Assembly: GCA_963575745.1 (NCBI GenBank)
Contig: CAUYUJ010007435.1
Location: 40,139-104,138, forward strand
Reading direction: 5' to 3'
Length of the DNA: 64,000 nt
From: Prorocentrum cordatum
Taxonomy: Eukaryota; Sar; Dinophyceae; Prorocentrales; Prorocentraceae
The position numbers and the translations under genes were made by a program. Under the pieces are notes generated by a model. It ran no database searches and was not told the DNA's origin. It was given only the letters and a program-made list of their open reading frames with translations. Below are positions 46,003 through 57,985 of this stretch, piece after piece. The stretch's first letter is position 1; every line of letters begins with the position of its first letter.

Positions 46003-46145
46003 GACGAGCGGCGACGGCGGCGACGGGGCGGTGACGGCGGCCACATAACCGCCAGACCGACCGTCAGGCCCAAGCAACGGGCGGCGACGAGGCGGCGACG
46101 GGGCGACGAAAGCGGCCACATAGCCGCCAGACCGACCGTCAAGCC
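46003..46145 (+). repeat. Tandem duplication, about 70-bp unit
   Basis: GGCGGCGACGGGGCG, AGCGGCCACATA-like and CCGCCAGACCGACCGTCA occur twice, at about 46010-46070 and 46085-46145. Confidence 0.85.
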
Positions 46146-46214
46146 CAGTTCCTTAGAAGAGAAGTAAGGACCCCAAAGTGCAAGCACTGTTTCGGTGCAC
46201 CCCCAGGCGTGTGT

Positions 46215-46620
46215 GTGTAGGGCGAGCGTAGCGTTTTGCCAGACATTTCCTCGCCATTTAGCTTGATTTCTGCAACAGTGTCACGGGTGGAGGGCGGGTG
46301 GTTTTCAAACTGTGGTTCTTGCCTGAGGGCTGCGCACGCTCGCCTTAAAACATGCAGCACATTCAAACATGGAAGGCGGGGCATTTTCAAAATGTGGCTC
46401 TCGCCTTAGCGCCGCGCTCATTCGTCTTCACATGCTGTAGCAATTTCAAGGAGGGGGGGGGCGGGCTGTTTTCAATATGTTGCTCTCGCCTTAACTCCGC
46501 GCACACTCGATGTAACAATTTCAATGGTGACGGGCTGCTGTTTTCCAACAGGTGGCCCTCGCCTTAGCGCCGCGCATATGCGCCTTGAACTTTTGCAACA
46601 TTGTCAAGGATTCGCATGAT
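46215..46620 (+). repeat. Degenerate tandem repeat, about 85-95 bp unit
   Basis: Four to five units carrying TTTTCAAAATGTGGCTCTCG, CCTTAGCGCCGCGC and a CGTCTT/CGCCTT...CAACA segment. The same unit reappears at 63180-63440 and at the right window edge (63970-64000). Confidence 0.75.
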
Positions 46621-47180
46621 CAGAATTCGAATAATAATGTTCTGGTGCGGCTTGCGATCCCAAGAATTGTGTTCTGGCACGATTTAGGATTGTCAAGACG
46701 CAACTGTCACAGACATCCGCGAAACTGGAGTCACAATAGTGGTGTCTTAGCATGGCTGGGGATTCTCTGACGGGTGTCTTCCAATGGGACATATCCGCAA
46801 GGACACATTTTTTTTGCAGTGCCGTATGACGAGGGAACTTGGACGGGGTTTACTGCAACATCGTTGATGCGTCTTGGGTTTACGCTGGTCCTCCTCCTTC
46901 CCTTCCACCTCGTGCCCTCTCCCTCCCCTTCCTCATGCCCCCCATCCGTCTCATACCCCTCATCCCTTCATCCCTCTCGTCCGTCCTCCTTCCTTCCTCC
47001 TCCCTCCCACCTCATCTTCCCGCCGCAACAACCCCGACTCCTGTACATGATGGGCCAGGCCGCATGACACTAGATAGAGAAAGCAAGTGGCAGAAGACAT
47101 CGAAGGAAAATATTGAAACATCTGCAGTCGAGCGCGGCACACCTCACGGCTTCTAGGACGCTTGGGTTGGAAAGTCCACA
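46621..47180. other. Unrecognised sequence, less GC-rich
   Basis: A short TCC/CCT-rich patch lies at 46880-47020. No gene is recognised. Confidence 0.4.
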
Positions 47181-48697
47181 TGTTACGGGTCTGCGCTCGG
47201 AAGAGACGGCCCAAAAAGAGCCCAAGACGCCCAACGATGGCTCCCATATTACATCCAGAGGGCACTCGGACAAGCAACGGCATCACTCTGGCTCTCACAT
47301 GAGCCTTGAGAACACCCTAGGCGTCTCCTCTTTTGCGGAGGTCGGCGGAATTGGCGCAATCCTCTTATGTCTGGGTATGGCTCGCGCGAGTGGCAGACTA
47401 ATATTCTGTGATCGGACGCCCCTCCCCCATTACTGAGCATCCGTGACCCAGCGGACGAAGGGAGGGAGCAAAATTCTTGGGGCCTATGAAGGAGGAATGG
47501 AGGGAGGGAGGGAGGGAGGGAGGCAGGGAGAGAGGTCCTGATCCATTCTCCTCCTCCTCCTCGTCCCCCCCGTCCTCTTCCTCCCCCTCCTCCTCCTCCT
47601 CCTCTTCCCTCCTTCCAGCTCACCCCTCCTTCTCCTCCTCCTCCTCCTCTCTCCTCATCCCTTCTCCTAATCTTCTTGACCTTCGAGGACTCCCTCTTGT
47701 CACCATCGCTGGACACGCCCAGGTGAGTCGGGATACATACAGCACAGGAGCGGGCCAAAGACCCGTTGTTAGCGAAACATTCCTCTGGGAAAGGAGGCGG
47801 GAGAGGGGAAGGTTCTCACGCGTGATGGTGACTTTCGAACATTTCCAGAAACGCCATGCTTCCTGAAGTCGGGTTTGGGGATTTCTCGGCAGTCCCAGAT
47901 CTCTGAAGTCCCGATCCCGAAAAACCTGGAGAGGGGAAACGGGAGGCGGGAGGAGGGAGGGGGGAGGGGAGAAGGAGGGAGGAGGGGAGGAGGGGAGGAG
48001 GGAGGAGGGGAGGAGGGGAGGAGGGAGGAGGGGAGGAGGGAGGAGGAAGGGGGGGAGGAGGGGAGGAGGGAGGAGGGAGCGGGGCAGAGGAGGGGTCAGG
48101 GAATGGCGAAGGGGGAGGGAGCAGGGGTGAAGGAGGAGCGAAGGAGGAGCCAAAGAAGCAACAGCAGGAGGAGGAGGAGGAGCAGGAGCAGGACGAGCAG
48201 GAGGAGCAGGAGGAAGCGACAGGGGCAGGAGGAAAAAAGAGGAGGGGGAGGTGGTGACGACGACGACGACGGCGACGAAGACTGCCCCTGCGACTGCGAG
48301 ACTGCTACGACTGCAACGACTGCGGCGACGACGCGACGACGACGATGACGACGACGACGACGACAACGCCGGCGACCACGCCGACGACGCCGACGACGAC
48401 GCCGACAACGCCGACGCCGACGACAACGACGACGACACCGACGCCGACAACGCCGACGCCGACAACGACGACGCCGACGACACAGACGCCGACGCCGACG
48501 CCGACGACGACGACGCCGACGTCTCCGCGGCCGCCGCCGCCGCCGAAGATGACTGCGAAAACGACGACGACGACGACAACGCCGACGCCGACGCCGACGA
48601 CGACGCCGACGACGCAGACGCCGACGCCGACGCCGCCGCGGCCGCCGCCACCGACGACGACGACTGCGAAGACGACGACGACGACTGCAACAGCGAC
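47181..48697 (+). repeat. 1.5-kb tandem duplication, copy 1
   Basis: Begins TGTTACGGGTCTGCGCTCGG at 47181. It includes a CTC patch, a GGGA patch (47950-48090) and the start of a GAC satellite. Copy 2 begins with the same bases at 48698. Confidence 0.97.
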
Positions 48698-50220
48698 TGT
48701 TACGGGTCTGCGCTCGGAAGAGACGGCCCAAAAAGAGCCCAAGACGCCCAACGATGGCTCCCATATTACATCCAGAGGGCACTCGGACAAGCAACGGCAT
48801 CACTCTGGCTCTCACATGAGCCTTGAGAACACCCTAGGCGTCTCCTCTTTTGCGGAGGTCGGCGGAATTGGCGCAATCCTCTTATGTCTGGGTATGGCTC
48901 GCGCGAGTGGCAGACTAATATTCTGTGATCGGACGCCCCTCCCCCATTACTGAGCATCCGTGACCCAGCGGACGAAGGGAGGGAGCAAAATTCTTGGGGC
49001 CTATGAAGGAGGAATGGAGGGAGGGAGGGAGGGAGGGAGGCAGGGAGAGAGGTCCTGATCCATTCTCCTCCTCCTCCTCGTCCCCCCCGTCCTCTTCCTC
49101 CCCCTCCTCCTCCTCCTCCTCTTCCCTCCTTCCAGCTCACCCCTCCTTCTCCTCCTCCTCCTCCTCCTCTCTCCTCATCCCTTCTCCTAATCTTCTTGAC
49201 CTTCGAGGACTCCCTCTTGTCACCATCGCTGGACACGCCCAGGTGAGTCGGGATACATACAGCACAGGAGCGGGCCAAAGACCCGTTGTTAGCGAAACAT
49301 TCCTCTGGGAAAGGAGGCGGGAGAGGGGAAGGTTCTCACGCGTGATGGTGACTTTCGAACATTTCCAGAAACGCCATGCTTCCTGAAGTCGGGTTTGGGG
49401 ATTTCTCGGCAGTCCCAAATCTCTGAAGTCCCGATCCCGAAAAACCTGGAGAGGGGAAACGGGAGGCGGGAGGAGGGAGGGGGGAGGGGAGAAGGAGGGA
49501 GGAGGGGAGGAGGGGAGGAGGGAGGAGGGGAGGAGGGGAGGAGGGAGGAGGGGAGGAGGGAGGAGGAAGGGGGGGAGGAGGGGAGGAGGGAGGAGGGAGC
49601 GGGGCAGAGGAGGGGTCAGGGAATGGCGAAGGGGGAGGGAGCAGGGGTGAAGGAGGAGCGAAGGAGGAGCCAAAGAAGCAACAGCAGGAGGAGGAGGAGG
49701 AGGAGCAGGAGCAGGACGAGCAGGAGGAGCAGGAGGAAGCGACAGGGGCAGGAGGAAAAAAGAGGAGGGGGAGGTGGTGACGACGACGACGACGGCGACG
49801 AAGACTGCCCCTGCGACTGCGAGACTGCTACGACTGCAACGACTGCGGCGACGACGCGACGACGACGATGACGACGACGACGACGACAACGCCGGCGACC
49901 ACGCCGACGACGCCGACGACGACGCCGACAACGCCGACGCCGACGACAACGACGACGACACCGACGCCGACAACGCCGACGCCGACAACGACGACGCCGA
50001 CGACACAGACGCCGACGCCGACGCCGACGACGACGACGCCGACGTCTCCGCGGCCGCCGCCGCCGCCGAAGATGACTGCGAAAACGACGACGACGACGAC
50101 AACGCCGACGCCGACGCCGACGACGACGCCGACGACGCAGACGCCGACGCCGACGCCGCCGCGGCCGCCGCCACCGACGACGACGACTGCGAAGACGACG
50201 ACGACGACTGCAACAGCGAC
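48698..50220 (+). repeat. 1.5-kb tandem duplication, copy 2
   Basis: Differs from copy 1, as far as I can see, by one substitution (CCCAGATCT to CCCAAATCT, near 49418) and two added triplets in the CTC and GGA patches. The junction has a 2-base overlap (TG). After 50220 the GAC satellite of copy 2 runs on, whereas copy 1 is cut short by the start of copy 2. Confidence 0.97.
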
Positions 50221-50800
50221 TGCGACGACGACGCCAGCGCCGAAGCTGGCGCGGACGTCGACGACGCCGCCGACCACGACGACAACGACACCGTCGACTA
50301 CAACGCCGACGACGACGTCGACAACGACGAGGACGTCTGCGACTACCCCAGCGTCTGCGACGATTGTAACGACCGCGACGATGCCGACGTCGCGACGACG
50401 GCGACGACGACGCGGACGCCGAGGACGATGACGCTGACGCCGACAACGCCGACGCCGACGACGCCGACGACGCTGACGCCGACGCCGATGCCGACGACGC
50501 CTGCAACGCCGACGGCTACCACGCCGACGACGACGACGACGACGACAACGACGGCAACGCCACGCCAACGTCGAAGCCGACGCCGATGTCGACAACGCCG
50601 CCGACGCCGTTGACCACAACGCCGACAACGTCGACAACGACGAGCACGACTGCGAGGACGATGACGGCTGCTCCTTCGATTGCGGCGACGAGTGCGACGA
50701 AACCGCCGTCGCCGACGACAACAACGCCGCCACCGCCGACGACACCGAGGACCGCGACGACTGCGACGTCTACGGCGACGCCGACGCCCTATTTGATCTA
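50221..50800. repeat. GAC/GCC satellite, continuation
   Basis: GACGCCGACGACG triplets with increasing interruptions until about 50795. Confidence 0.9.
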
Positions 50801-51118
50801 ACAAGGTGCGTTGGCTTTGATGTGTGTTCGCCCTCTCCCCTATATCCACCCTCCGCAATCTTCTAGGGTGGCTTTTGCATACCAGTGCCTGCGAGAAACA
50901 TTCAGGAATGCACTCTGTGTGCGCAGGGCACCGACCTCGCCGTCATGCGAGCTAACGCGCCCGCGGGCAAGTCACCGATTTGAGCGAAGTGCGAGGAAGT
51001 CTCTCTGTAGAGAGCACCGTACCCCTGAGTTTTGGGGCCTGCAGGGTGGAGTCGAGTGTCAGGAAATATCCAGCGGGCCTCCTCCTGCTCCTCCTCCTCC
51101 TCCTCCTCCTCCTCCTCG
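50801..51118. other. Spacer and CTC tract before the second LINE
   Basis: Non-repetitive sequence to 51075, then CTC at 51079-51118. No coding similarity to the LINE before the CTC tract. Confidence 0.5.
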
Positions 51119-54100
51119 GATTTGCCTGGGCGACTGGAACGTGGAACCTGACGTCATCCAGCGGTCGGGCTTCCTGGACCAGGTCGTCGGCCGCATCATC
51201 ACCCCTGAGGGGGTCTCGTACACGTGCGATGTCAGTAAGCTGGGGAGCATGCTGGACTACGCCATCGTCAGCGAGGCCGCCTTGCCGTACACATTCTCTC
51301 GCTCCAGCCGCAGTTGGACGTTCCTTGGAGGCCGCACATCGGTCTATCACTTCATCTACGCCGCAGCGGGCAGCAATTCCAGACCAAGCGACTCGTCTAC
51401 GCTAATCGCTTGCCGCAGGTTGCTCGCCCGTGCACTGCTCCCGCTGTAGGCTCTGAGTCTTCTGTTGCCAAGCACCGCCGCCGTCTGCAGCAGGAGGTTT
51501 CACGAGTAGCCAGCAATGAGAAAATTGTGCAATTGTTTGGAGATCACACAGGGATTCCTTCAGCTAGTCAACAGGCCGAGCCTCGCAGTACAGATCAGGT
51601 GTCACATGAGTTGCAGTCTGCTCAGTTCGAGGATCTCGAGGCTGAAGCCTGGCCCGATGAGGAGGAGGACCCGTGACGGCCCGTGGTGCTGTACGGTGCT
51701 TGCTGCACGGTGCTTGCAAGCGTCTGGCAGAGGACCGACCTGACCACGTGGGGCGCGTCCTTCGCCCTGGTGTGGAGCCTACCTTAGACGAGTGGATCAG
51801 CCTCCTGCTCAACGTTGAGGGGTGCACGCCCCGTGTCCTGGAGGGCTTCTTCCAGCACAGCGAGCGGGTTGAACAACGGGCGCATCGTCGTGCGGTGCGT
51901 GAGTCCTTGCAGGAGTTCAAGGGCTGGCTCACGGACCAGGCCTCCAGGGGTGCAGTCTACCGCTCCTTGAAGGAGGATCCCTTGCCCAAGCAGGAGGTTA
52001 CCACGACACTCAACGTGTTGTCGAATCCTCGGGACATCTTGGACGCCAAGGGAGCCCACTGGCAAGCGATCTGGAGGCGCCAACCTGAGGATATCAGCCG
52101 GCTGCAGGAAGCGGTTGCGATGGCGTCTGAGGCTGCACGAGATGAGCCGCTCCCTCCTATCACGTGAGCCGACGTGCGCGCAGCAGCGCACCGCATGAAG
52201 GCGAAGACGGGCATGGGCGTGGACCGCCGGACGCCCGTGGACACCGAGCGCGTCCCCGACCAGGGCTTGGCGGAGCTCGCTGATCTTTTCAATTATCAAT
52301 TATATTGAAACCACTCTCACGTGGCCACACCAGACACAGCTGATCTTGGGGAAGCTCCTCCCCAAGAAGGCCGATGGCGACAGGGTCATCGAGCTGGCGT
52401 CGATGATGGGCCGCCTGTGGTCAGCTGTCTGCGAGGAGCACGTGTGTGAGTGGGCCAGTGTGACGGAGGAAGGCTGGGGCGCAGCGGTCCTAAGGAACGC
52501 CTCCCTCCAGGAGGCCTTTCACCGCACCCTCCGGGACGCGGTGGCAGCTGCCATGCAGATCTCGTCCGCCCACGGCATGCTGGACATCAAGGGCTTCTAC
52601 GACGGGATCCAGTGGGACTTGTTGATTCAGGCGGCGCTCCGCCTGGGCTACCCGCCTGCTGTTCTGTATTTAGAGGTAGCGCGGTGCACATCGCCGCGGA
52701 CTCTGGAGCAGTTCGGCACGGTTTGTGAGCCATTTTTGGTGGGGCGATCGATCATTCAAGGGCTACGCAGCGACACCCATTTCGCTCGCTGCATGACGCA
52801 TTTCATTAGTTCCAAGATTTCTCAGGTACATGTGGGGCTCAGCCATAGGATCTGGGTCGACGGTTTATCACAGAGAACGGTTGGGCCCAACGAGACTTTG
52901 CGAACGCACGTCACGGCTGGCTTACCAGATAGGTGTGATGAGCTAGCCCGCTGGCAACTGGACGCTTCTCCCGAGTCAGTCGTCGTGTGCCCGTCGCAGA
53001 GCGATGCGAAAGAGAGATCTCGAGGCGGCTCAAGTTGAGGGGCCTCGGTGTACGTGCAACTTTGCAGGCTCCCTTCCTGGGCATCGATCACGGCGGGGGG
53101 CGCCATGCGCGGATGACGCGCGCGAAGAGGGTGCTCAAAACATCAGAAGCTGCACACAAAAAATGAGATATGCTCGTGCCACTCGCGCTTACCGCGTCAC
53201 TAGCCTTTTGCAGAGGACGAGTGCGGCAGCAGCTGGTACGTATGGGCATCATAGTCATGGTCTCTTCGGGGTCGAGCTCGAGCAGAGTCGAAGGAGTCTG
53301 GCAGCGGTGATCAGCAACGGCGGACGAGGCCTGTGTAACACTTCACTGATGGCTATTCGCGAGCCAGGGCGAGACCCTGGTATCAAGTATCCTCATGAGT
53401 GTTTGGAATTTTGGCTCAAACAATGGTTTAGCTGTCCTTCCATTCATAGAGGTGTGCATCGAGTCTGGAGTTCCGTTGTGGAGCGCTTGCGAGGTATGCC
53501 GCGGTCACGGTGGTCACGCTATGTCAGAGGACCCATGTCGGCAGTTATCGTTTACCTGCTGGAGCGGGGCTGGGACCCCAGGACACCGACACTGTGGGTC
53601 ATGCCAGACAGCACTGAATGGCAAATTCCTGAGGAGCAGTATTCTGAGGTCATGGCGTTGAATGGTCTGCCGTTGTTCTCAGCGGATTTTGACACCACTT
53701 CTGAACAGTTGCTGTGGCAGAAGGCGGAGGCTCATTATGGTGAGGCAGGGTTGCGCCAAGGGGCAGATATGGTGTCCCTGCGGCTACTCCCGCACCACCT
53801 CGAGCAAGCTCCGCAAGGACGTCGGCTCGCTGAGATGCTTACGACAGCTGCAGCGGGCGGATCACGGCCTCGCGAGCGACGGGCAGCCATGGCAACAACG
53901 ACGTCGGTGGATCCACTTTGTTCGCGATGCAAATGCTGTCCAGAATCGGCCTTTCATTGTATCTGGTCGTGTAAGGCGAATTGTGGTGCAGTGGCCTGCG
54001 AGAAGTCGGACTTCCTGCTGGCTCAGGCGTGCTGGCTCAGGCGTACGCGCAGCACGAGGCCGATGAGGCCATCTGGCTCCGTGGGTTGCTGCCTGCTGAC

Positions 54101-55362
54101 CGCACCCAGGTCCCTGCACCACCTGAGGACGACTGCTGGTGGACGGCCGATTATGATGATGGAGTGTTCACAGGTTGCTTAGGGGCTGGATCCCAGCAAC
54201 GACCGATTCTGCTCTTTGGCGACGCGAGCGGAGGTGAAGACTCTGGTAACCCCAAATTTAGACGGATTGGAGTTGGGCTGGCACAGTTCAATGATGAATA
54301 CGAGATGCAGCTGGTCAGTACCGCGTCAGGCAGTTTGCCTGGGCGCCAACAGTCGGTGCCAAGAGGCGAGCTGTTCATGTTTCTACGTGCTGTGGAGTGG
54401 GCTTTAGATTACGTAGTGTATGTCACTGACGATCAAGCGGTGTATGATGGTTGGTCTGCTCAACTTGATCAGAAGCCTGCTGGAGTCAATAGTCATTTGT
54501 GGGCCGAAATCGGACAGGAGATGGCAAGCAGAGAGAGGTCGCATGTCACCGTTCTGTTCACGCGCAGCCACCAGAGTGCCGAAGACGTTGTTCGTGGGAA
54601 GGCCCGTTCTTGGCTGGTGCGAGGGAATCCGGCGGCCGATGTCCTGGCGGGCTGGGCTGCAGCGCAAGTGCGACTCCCAGATAGCGTGCGCAGCCCCATC
54701 CTTGCCCTCGAACACCAGATGTTTTGGATTCGCATGCGTATCTTGAGAACGTCTCTTGACGCAATGGAGGCTGAAGATCAGGTCCGTGAGTCCGAACAGT
54801 CTAGTCGTAGGATGGGCAAGCATAGACGTGGGGGTAGGAGTGGTCGCCGTGGACCTAGTGGCGAAAGCCGGGCTGAAGGAGCCGCCATCCCTCCTGGTTT
54901 TGGGCCCCCCCCGTCTTGGTGCCGCCGCCGCCGGCTGACAATGTGATCTCATTTTTCGGATCCAGCCATCAGCTCGACGAGACTGGTCGTCGGTGTCGTC
55001 GTTGCCGTGGATCCGCTTCGATTTCTCTGACGCGAGCCTGGAGGCAGTCCAATTGTTTCAACCCTGTGATGTTGGATGACGTGTTTTGTGGGCTTCCTGG
55101 GGGTGCGAGAGTACACATTGCTGGGGGGTGGGTCGACCCCTCCCACACCGTGCGGTTGCATCAGACCCTGAATCTCTGGTTCTGCGTGTGCTGTGGCATG
55201 TATGGGGATAAGCAGCTTTTGGGTCTGGGGAAGCGGTGCACGAATCAGGTCACCCCCGCCCGTGCCGAGTATTTGAATCGTCTTGAGCGGGGGCTGTTCC
55301 CTAAGGTCTTTAGTAAGGCCGACCTCATGCGTAAGGCTGGGGCCCATAAGGGATCCCCATGA
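51119..55362 (+). pseudogene. LINE retrotransposon, 5' truncated and frameshifted (endonuclease end, RT, zinc cluster, RNase H, Cys-rich C-terminal domain)
   Basis: Domains in order: the C-terminal half of an AP-type endonuclease (LGDWNVEP near 51125, SMLDYAIVS near 51250, PWRPHIGLSL near 51320); a linker; reverse transcriptase (LLPKKADGDRVIEL near 52355, MLDIKGFYDGIQWDLL near 52580, SIIQGLRSDTHFAR near 52750, active-site motif WVDGLSQR near 52855); a post-RT helical region (53170-53880); a zinc cluster C-x2-C-x5-H-x4-C (CKCCPESAFHCIWSC region, 53925-53975); RNase H with D of LFGDASGG, E of PRGELF, D of VTDDQAVYDGW and D of GNPAADVLAGW, all present (54210-54650); and a C-terminal FCVCCGMY domain near 55180, with its stop at 55360-55362. 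Such elements nick DNA, reverse transcribe their RNA at the nick and remove it with RNase H. This copy is dead: frame changes near 51312, 51672, 52290, 53005, 53160, 54030 and 54912, an in-frame stop at 52165, and Gly in place of the second catalytic Asp of the RT motif. It is bounded by CTC tracts at both ends. It is the same lineage as the copy at 1110-3206. Confidence 0.92.
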
Positions 55363-55404
55363 GAGATGCATGGACTTCGTCCTGGAACTCCTGAACTCCT
55401 GAAC

Positions 55405-55560
55405 TCCTGAGCTCCTCCTCCTCCTCCTCCTCCTCCTCCTCCTCCTCCTCCTCCTCCTCCTCCTCCTCCTCCTCCTCCTCCTCCCCCCTTGCTCCCCTCC
55501 TCTTGCTCCTCCTCCTCCTCCTCCTCCTCCTCCTGCTCCTCCTCACCCTCGTTTTCATCT
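55405..55560. repeat. CTC microsatellite
   Basis: Almost pure CTC at 55412-55482, then CTC/CTT to 55560. Preceded by GAACTCCT repeated three times (55384-55408). Confidence 0.95.
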
Positions 55561-55597
55561 TCGTCGCCTTCAGGGTCGGCGGCACCGGCCGTAAGGC

Positions 55598-56430
55598 CTT
55601 CGCAATATCCAGCGGGAACCATTGTCGTCTTAGCTGGGCTTTCACAAAACCCGTTGGACTGGGAGGACGTCTCGGGCGAAAGCGACACTCCTGAGTACGA
55701 TACTGCATGTGACCAGCGCGTCTCGGGGTCATTGTGAGCAAAGATGTAACGGGAGCCGTGGTCGTCGTGGTTGGGCGGCCTCCAATGACTGGGACCACGT
55801 GAGAAGACATCTCGAGCGAGAGCGCCGTTCCTGAGTTCGGGGGCCTCTTGGGCAGGAGCGTCTCGGGTTAGAACCAGTATCGAGCGGGATCCGTTGTCGT
55901 CGCAGTTGGGCTTTCAACAACTTGGCCCAATTGCGAGGACATCTCGGTCGAGAGAGCCGTTCCTGAGTTCGGGGGCCTCTCTGGCCAGAGCGCCTCGGGT
56001 TACACTGTCAGCAAGTCTCGGGCGGGAGCCGTTGTCGTCGTAGTTGGGCCTCCAACAACTTGTCTCAATTGCGAGGACATCTTGGGCGACAGCGCCGTTC
56101 CTGAGTCTAGGGCCCTCTCTGGCCAGAGCGTCTCGGGATAAATTGTGAGCCAGTGTCGAACGGGAACAGTTGTTGCCGCAGTTGGGTCTCCAACGTCTTG
56201 GTTCAATTGCAGGGCGTCTCAAGCGTGAACGCCGTTCTTGAGTTTGGGCCCTCTCTGGCAAGGGCACCTCGGAATAAACGGTGATCGAGCGGGAAACATT
56301 GTCGTCGCAGTTGGGCCTCCGAGCACCTGAGTGAGTTACGATGGAGTCTCGAAGCGCCGAGTAAACTGTGATGATGTATCGATTGGGAGCCATCGTCGTC
56401 GCAGTTGGGCCTCCAACAACATACGTTAGT
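55598..56430 (+). repeat. Satellite array, about 135-bp unit, six copies
   Basis: The marker ATTGTCGTC/GTTGTCGTCGCAGTTGGG recurs near 55621, 55759, 55894, 56031, 56169, 56299 and 56392, i.e. spacings of 130-138 with a short last unit. Each unit also has CAATTGCGAGGACATCTCGG, GAGCGCCGTTCCTGAGTTCG and GGCCTCTCTGGCCAGAGCG-like parts. No frame is kept between units, so it is not a coding repeat. Confidence 0.9.
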
Positions 56431-56524
56431 GCTCACGCCCGCGTTCGAGGTGGAAGCCTGGGGCTCAAAGACAATGCAGCCGGCGTGAGGGCGAGAGCGC
56501 TGGGAACCGACCCCGGAGATCAAC

Positions 56525-57100
56525 AACAACGGTTCTCCTCCTCCGCCTCCTCCTTCTCCTCCTCCTTTTTTTTCTTCTTCTTCTTCTTCTTCCTCCTCTC
56601 CCCTCTTCCTCCTCCTCCTCCTGCTCCTCCTCCTCTTCCTCCTCCTCCTCCTCCTCCTCTCCCTCCTTCATCTGCTCCTTCTCCTCTTTCTCCTCCCTCT
56701 CCTCCTTCTCCTCCTCCTCCGCCGCCGCCGCCGCCGTCGCCGTGGTCGTCGACGAAGACGAAGGAGAAAAAGAGTCAGGCGGCGGTTGCGGCGGCAACCT
56801 CCCCGAGGGCGCCCCGCTGCGGCGGCCGCTGCCCAGGCCGCGGCGGGCTGCCCGCGCCGCCGGCGGACGCCGGCGCCCGCGCGGGTGCCGGCGGCCGGCG
56901 CAGCCCTGGCGAGGCGGGTCGGTCGGTCGGTGGGTCGACGCGGGCCCAGACGCCCTGCTCGCGTCGTGCAGAGGTCAGCCAGCGCAGACCCCCAAATGGG
57001 TCACCTCCCAAGAGGCCGGCCCCAAGACTACCCCTCAAGAGGCCCCCGAGAGCGCTCGTCGTCGTCGTCGCCGTCTCCTCCGTCGCCGTCGCCGCCGCCG

Positions 57101-57149
<49 letters not shown>

Positions 57150-57160
57150 TGTTGTTCAGG
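56525..57160. repeat. CTC/CTT tract, GC-rich spacer, GTC/GCC satellite
   Basis: CTC with a CTT-rich core at 56525-56730; GC-rich sequence; a few CCAAGAGGCC units at 57005-57050; GTC/GCC triplets at 57056-57155. Confidence 0.85.
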
Positions 57161-57985
57161 GTCGGCGCCGGTCGTAAGGCCTCTCCAATAGATCAAAAGA
57201 CTGGAACGCTCTACTCGATTCAACCCTACCCTGCCCTGCTCTACTCTCTCCTATTCCGGCTCCATTCCTACTCCTTTTTGTGTGCCCCCACTCTGCCTCC
57301 CTGTCGGCCGATGGCAACCCAGTGCTGGTGGTCCCATCCTGCCTGTCGAGAAGGCAAAACAAAATAAAGGCTTTCGTCTCAATGTTGACATTCTGTCGTC
57401 CATTTTGCAGAATGCGTGGCAAGGAGTAGGGCGCGTCGCACGTCCGGCACGCCCTCGGCGCCGCGCGAGAGTGTCGCCCTCGCCAGGGCGTCACGCAGAC
57501 TTCGCGCGAAACCGGCGTTCCCGCCCGGGCGCCGCGCACTTCTGGCGCTCGCCCACTTGGGGAGGGCCCGCGCGACTGGCTCCAGGCGCGGGCGCGGCGC
57601 GTGTCTCGCTCGCTGCAGCGCACGGGAGCGACAGCGGCCGCGCGGGGCCGCGCGAGGGCGGGCGGCGTGCCGACCTCGCCCGCACGCCGCGCAGATTCTG
57701 CGAGCGACAACGGCAAGGCCGTGGCAGCGCGGCGCACGCTCTTCGTCTTCGCCGCGCCCACCGCGGGGGTTCGGCCGCTCCCGCCCCGGCGCGGCCCTGG
57801 CGTAAGTTTCCCTTCGCCAAGTCGTCGGAGGCGGGGCCGCGCGCGAGCGCCCGGCGTTTTTCTGCGAGGCGGGGGCGCGCTCCCATCCCAGTAAGCGAGC
57901 TGTGCCGCAGTGTGCCCTCATGCTGTGGGAGCGTGGGGGCAGGCGGGGCCCTCCGACTCGCCCGACCCGGCCGACTCGACTCTTC
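57161..57985. other. GC-rich sequence without a recognised gene
   Basis: Overlapping open frames on both strands at 57400-57900 reflect composition. No domain, leader or RNA motif was found. Confidence 0.4.

Noticed and set aside
49137-50291. 384-codon Ser/Ala-rich minus frame, present again in the 1.5-kb duplicate
   Set aside because: Derived from the GAC satellite and GGGA patch. Its presence in both copies reflects DNA duplication, not coding constraint.
53405-53425. TTTTGGCTCAAA resembling the 3' part of the spliced leader
   Set aside because: Lies within the LINE coding sequence (EFWLKQWF) and lacks the rest of the leader.
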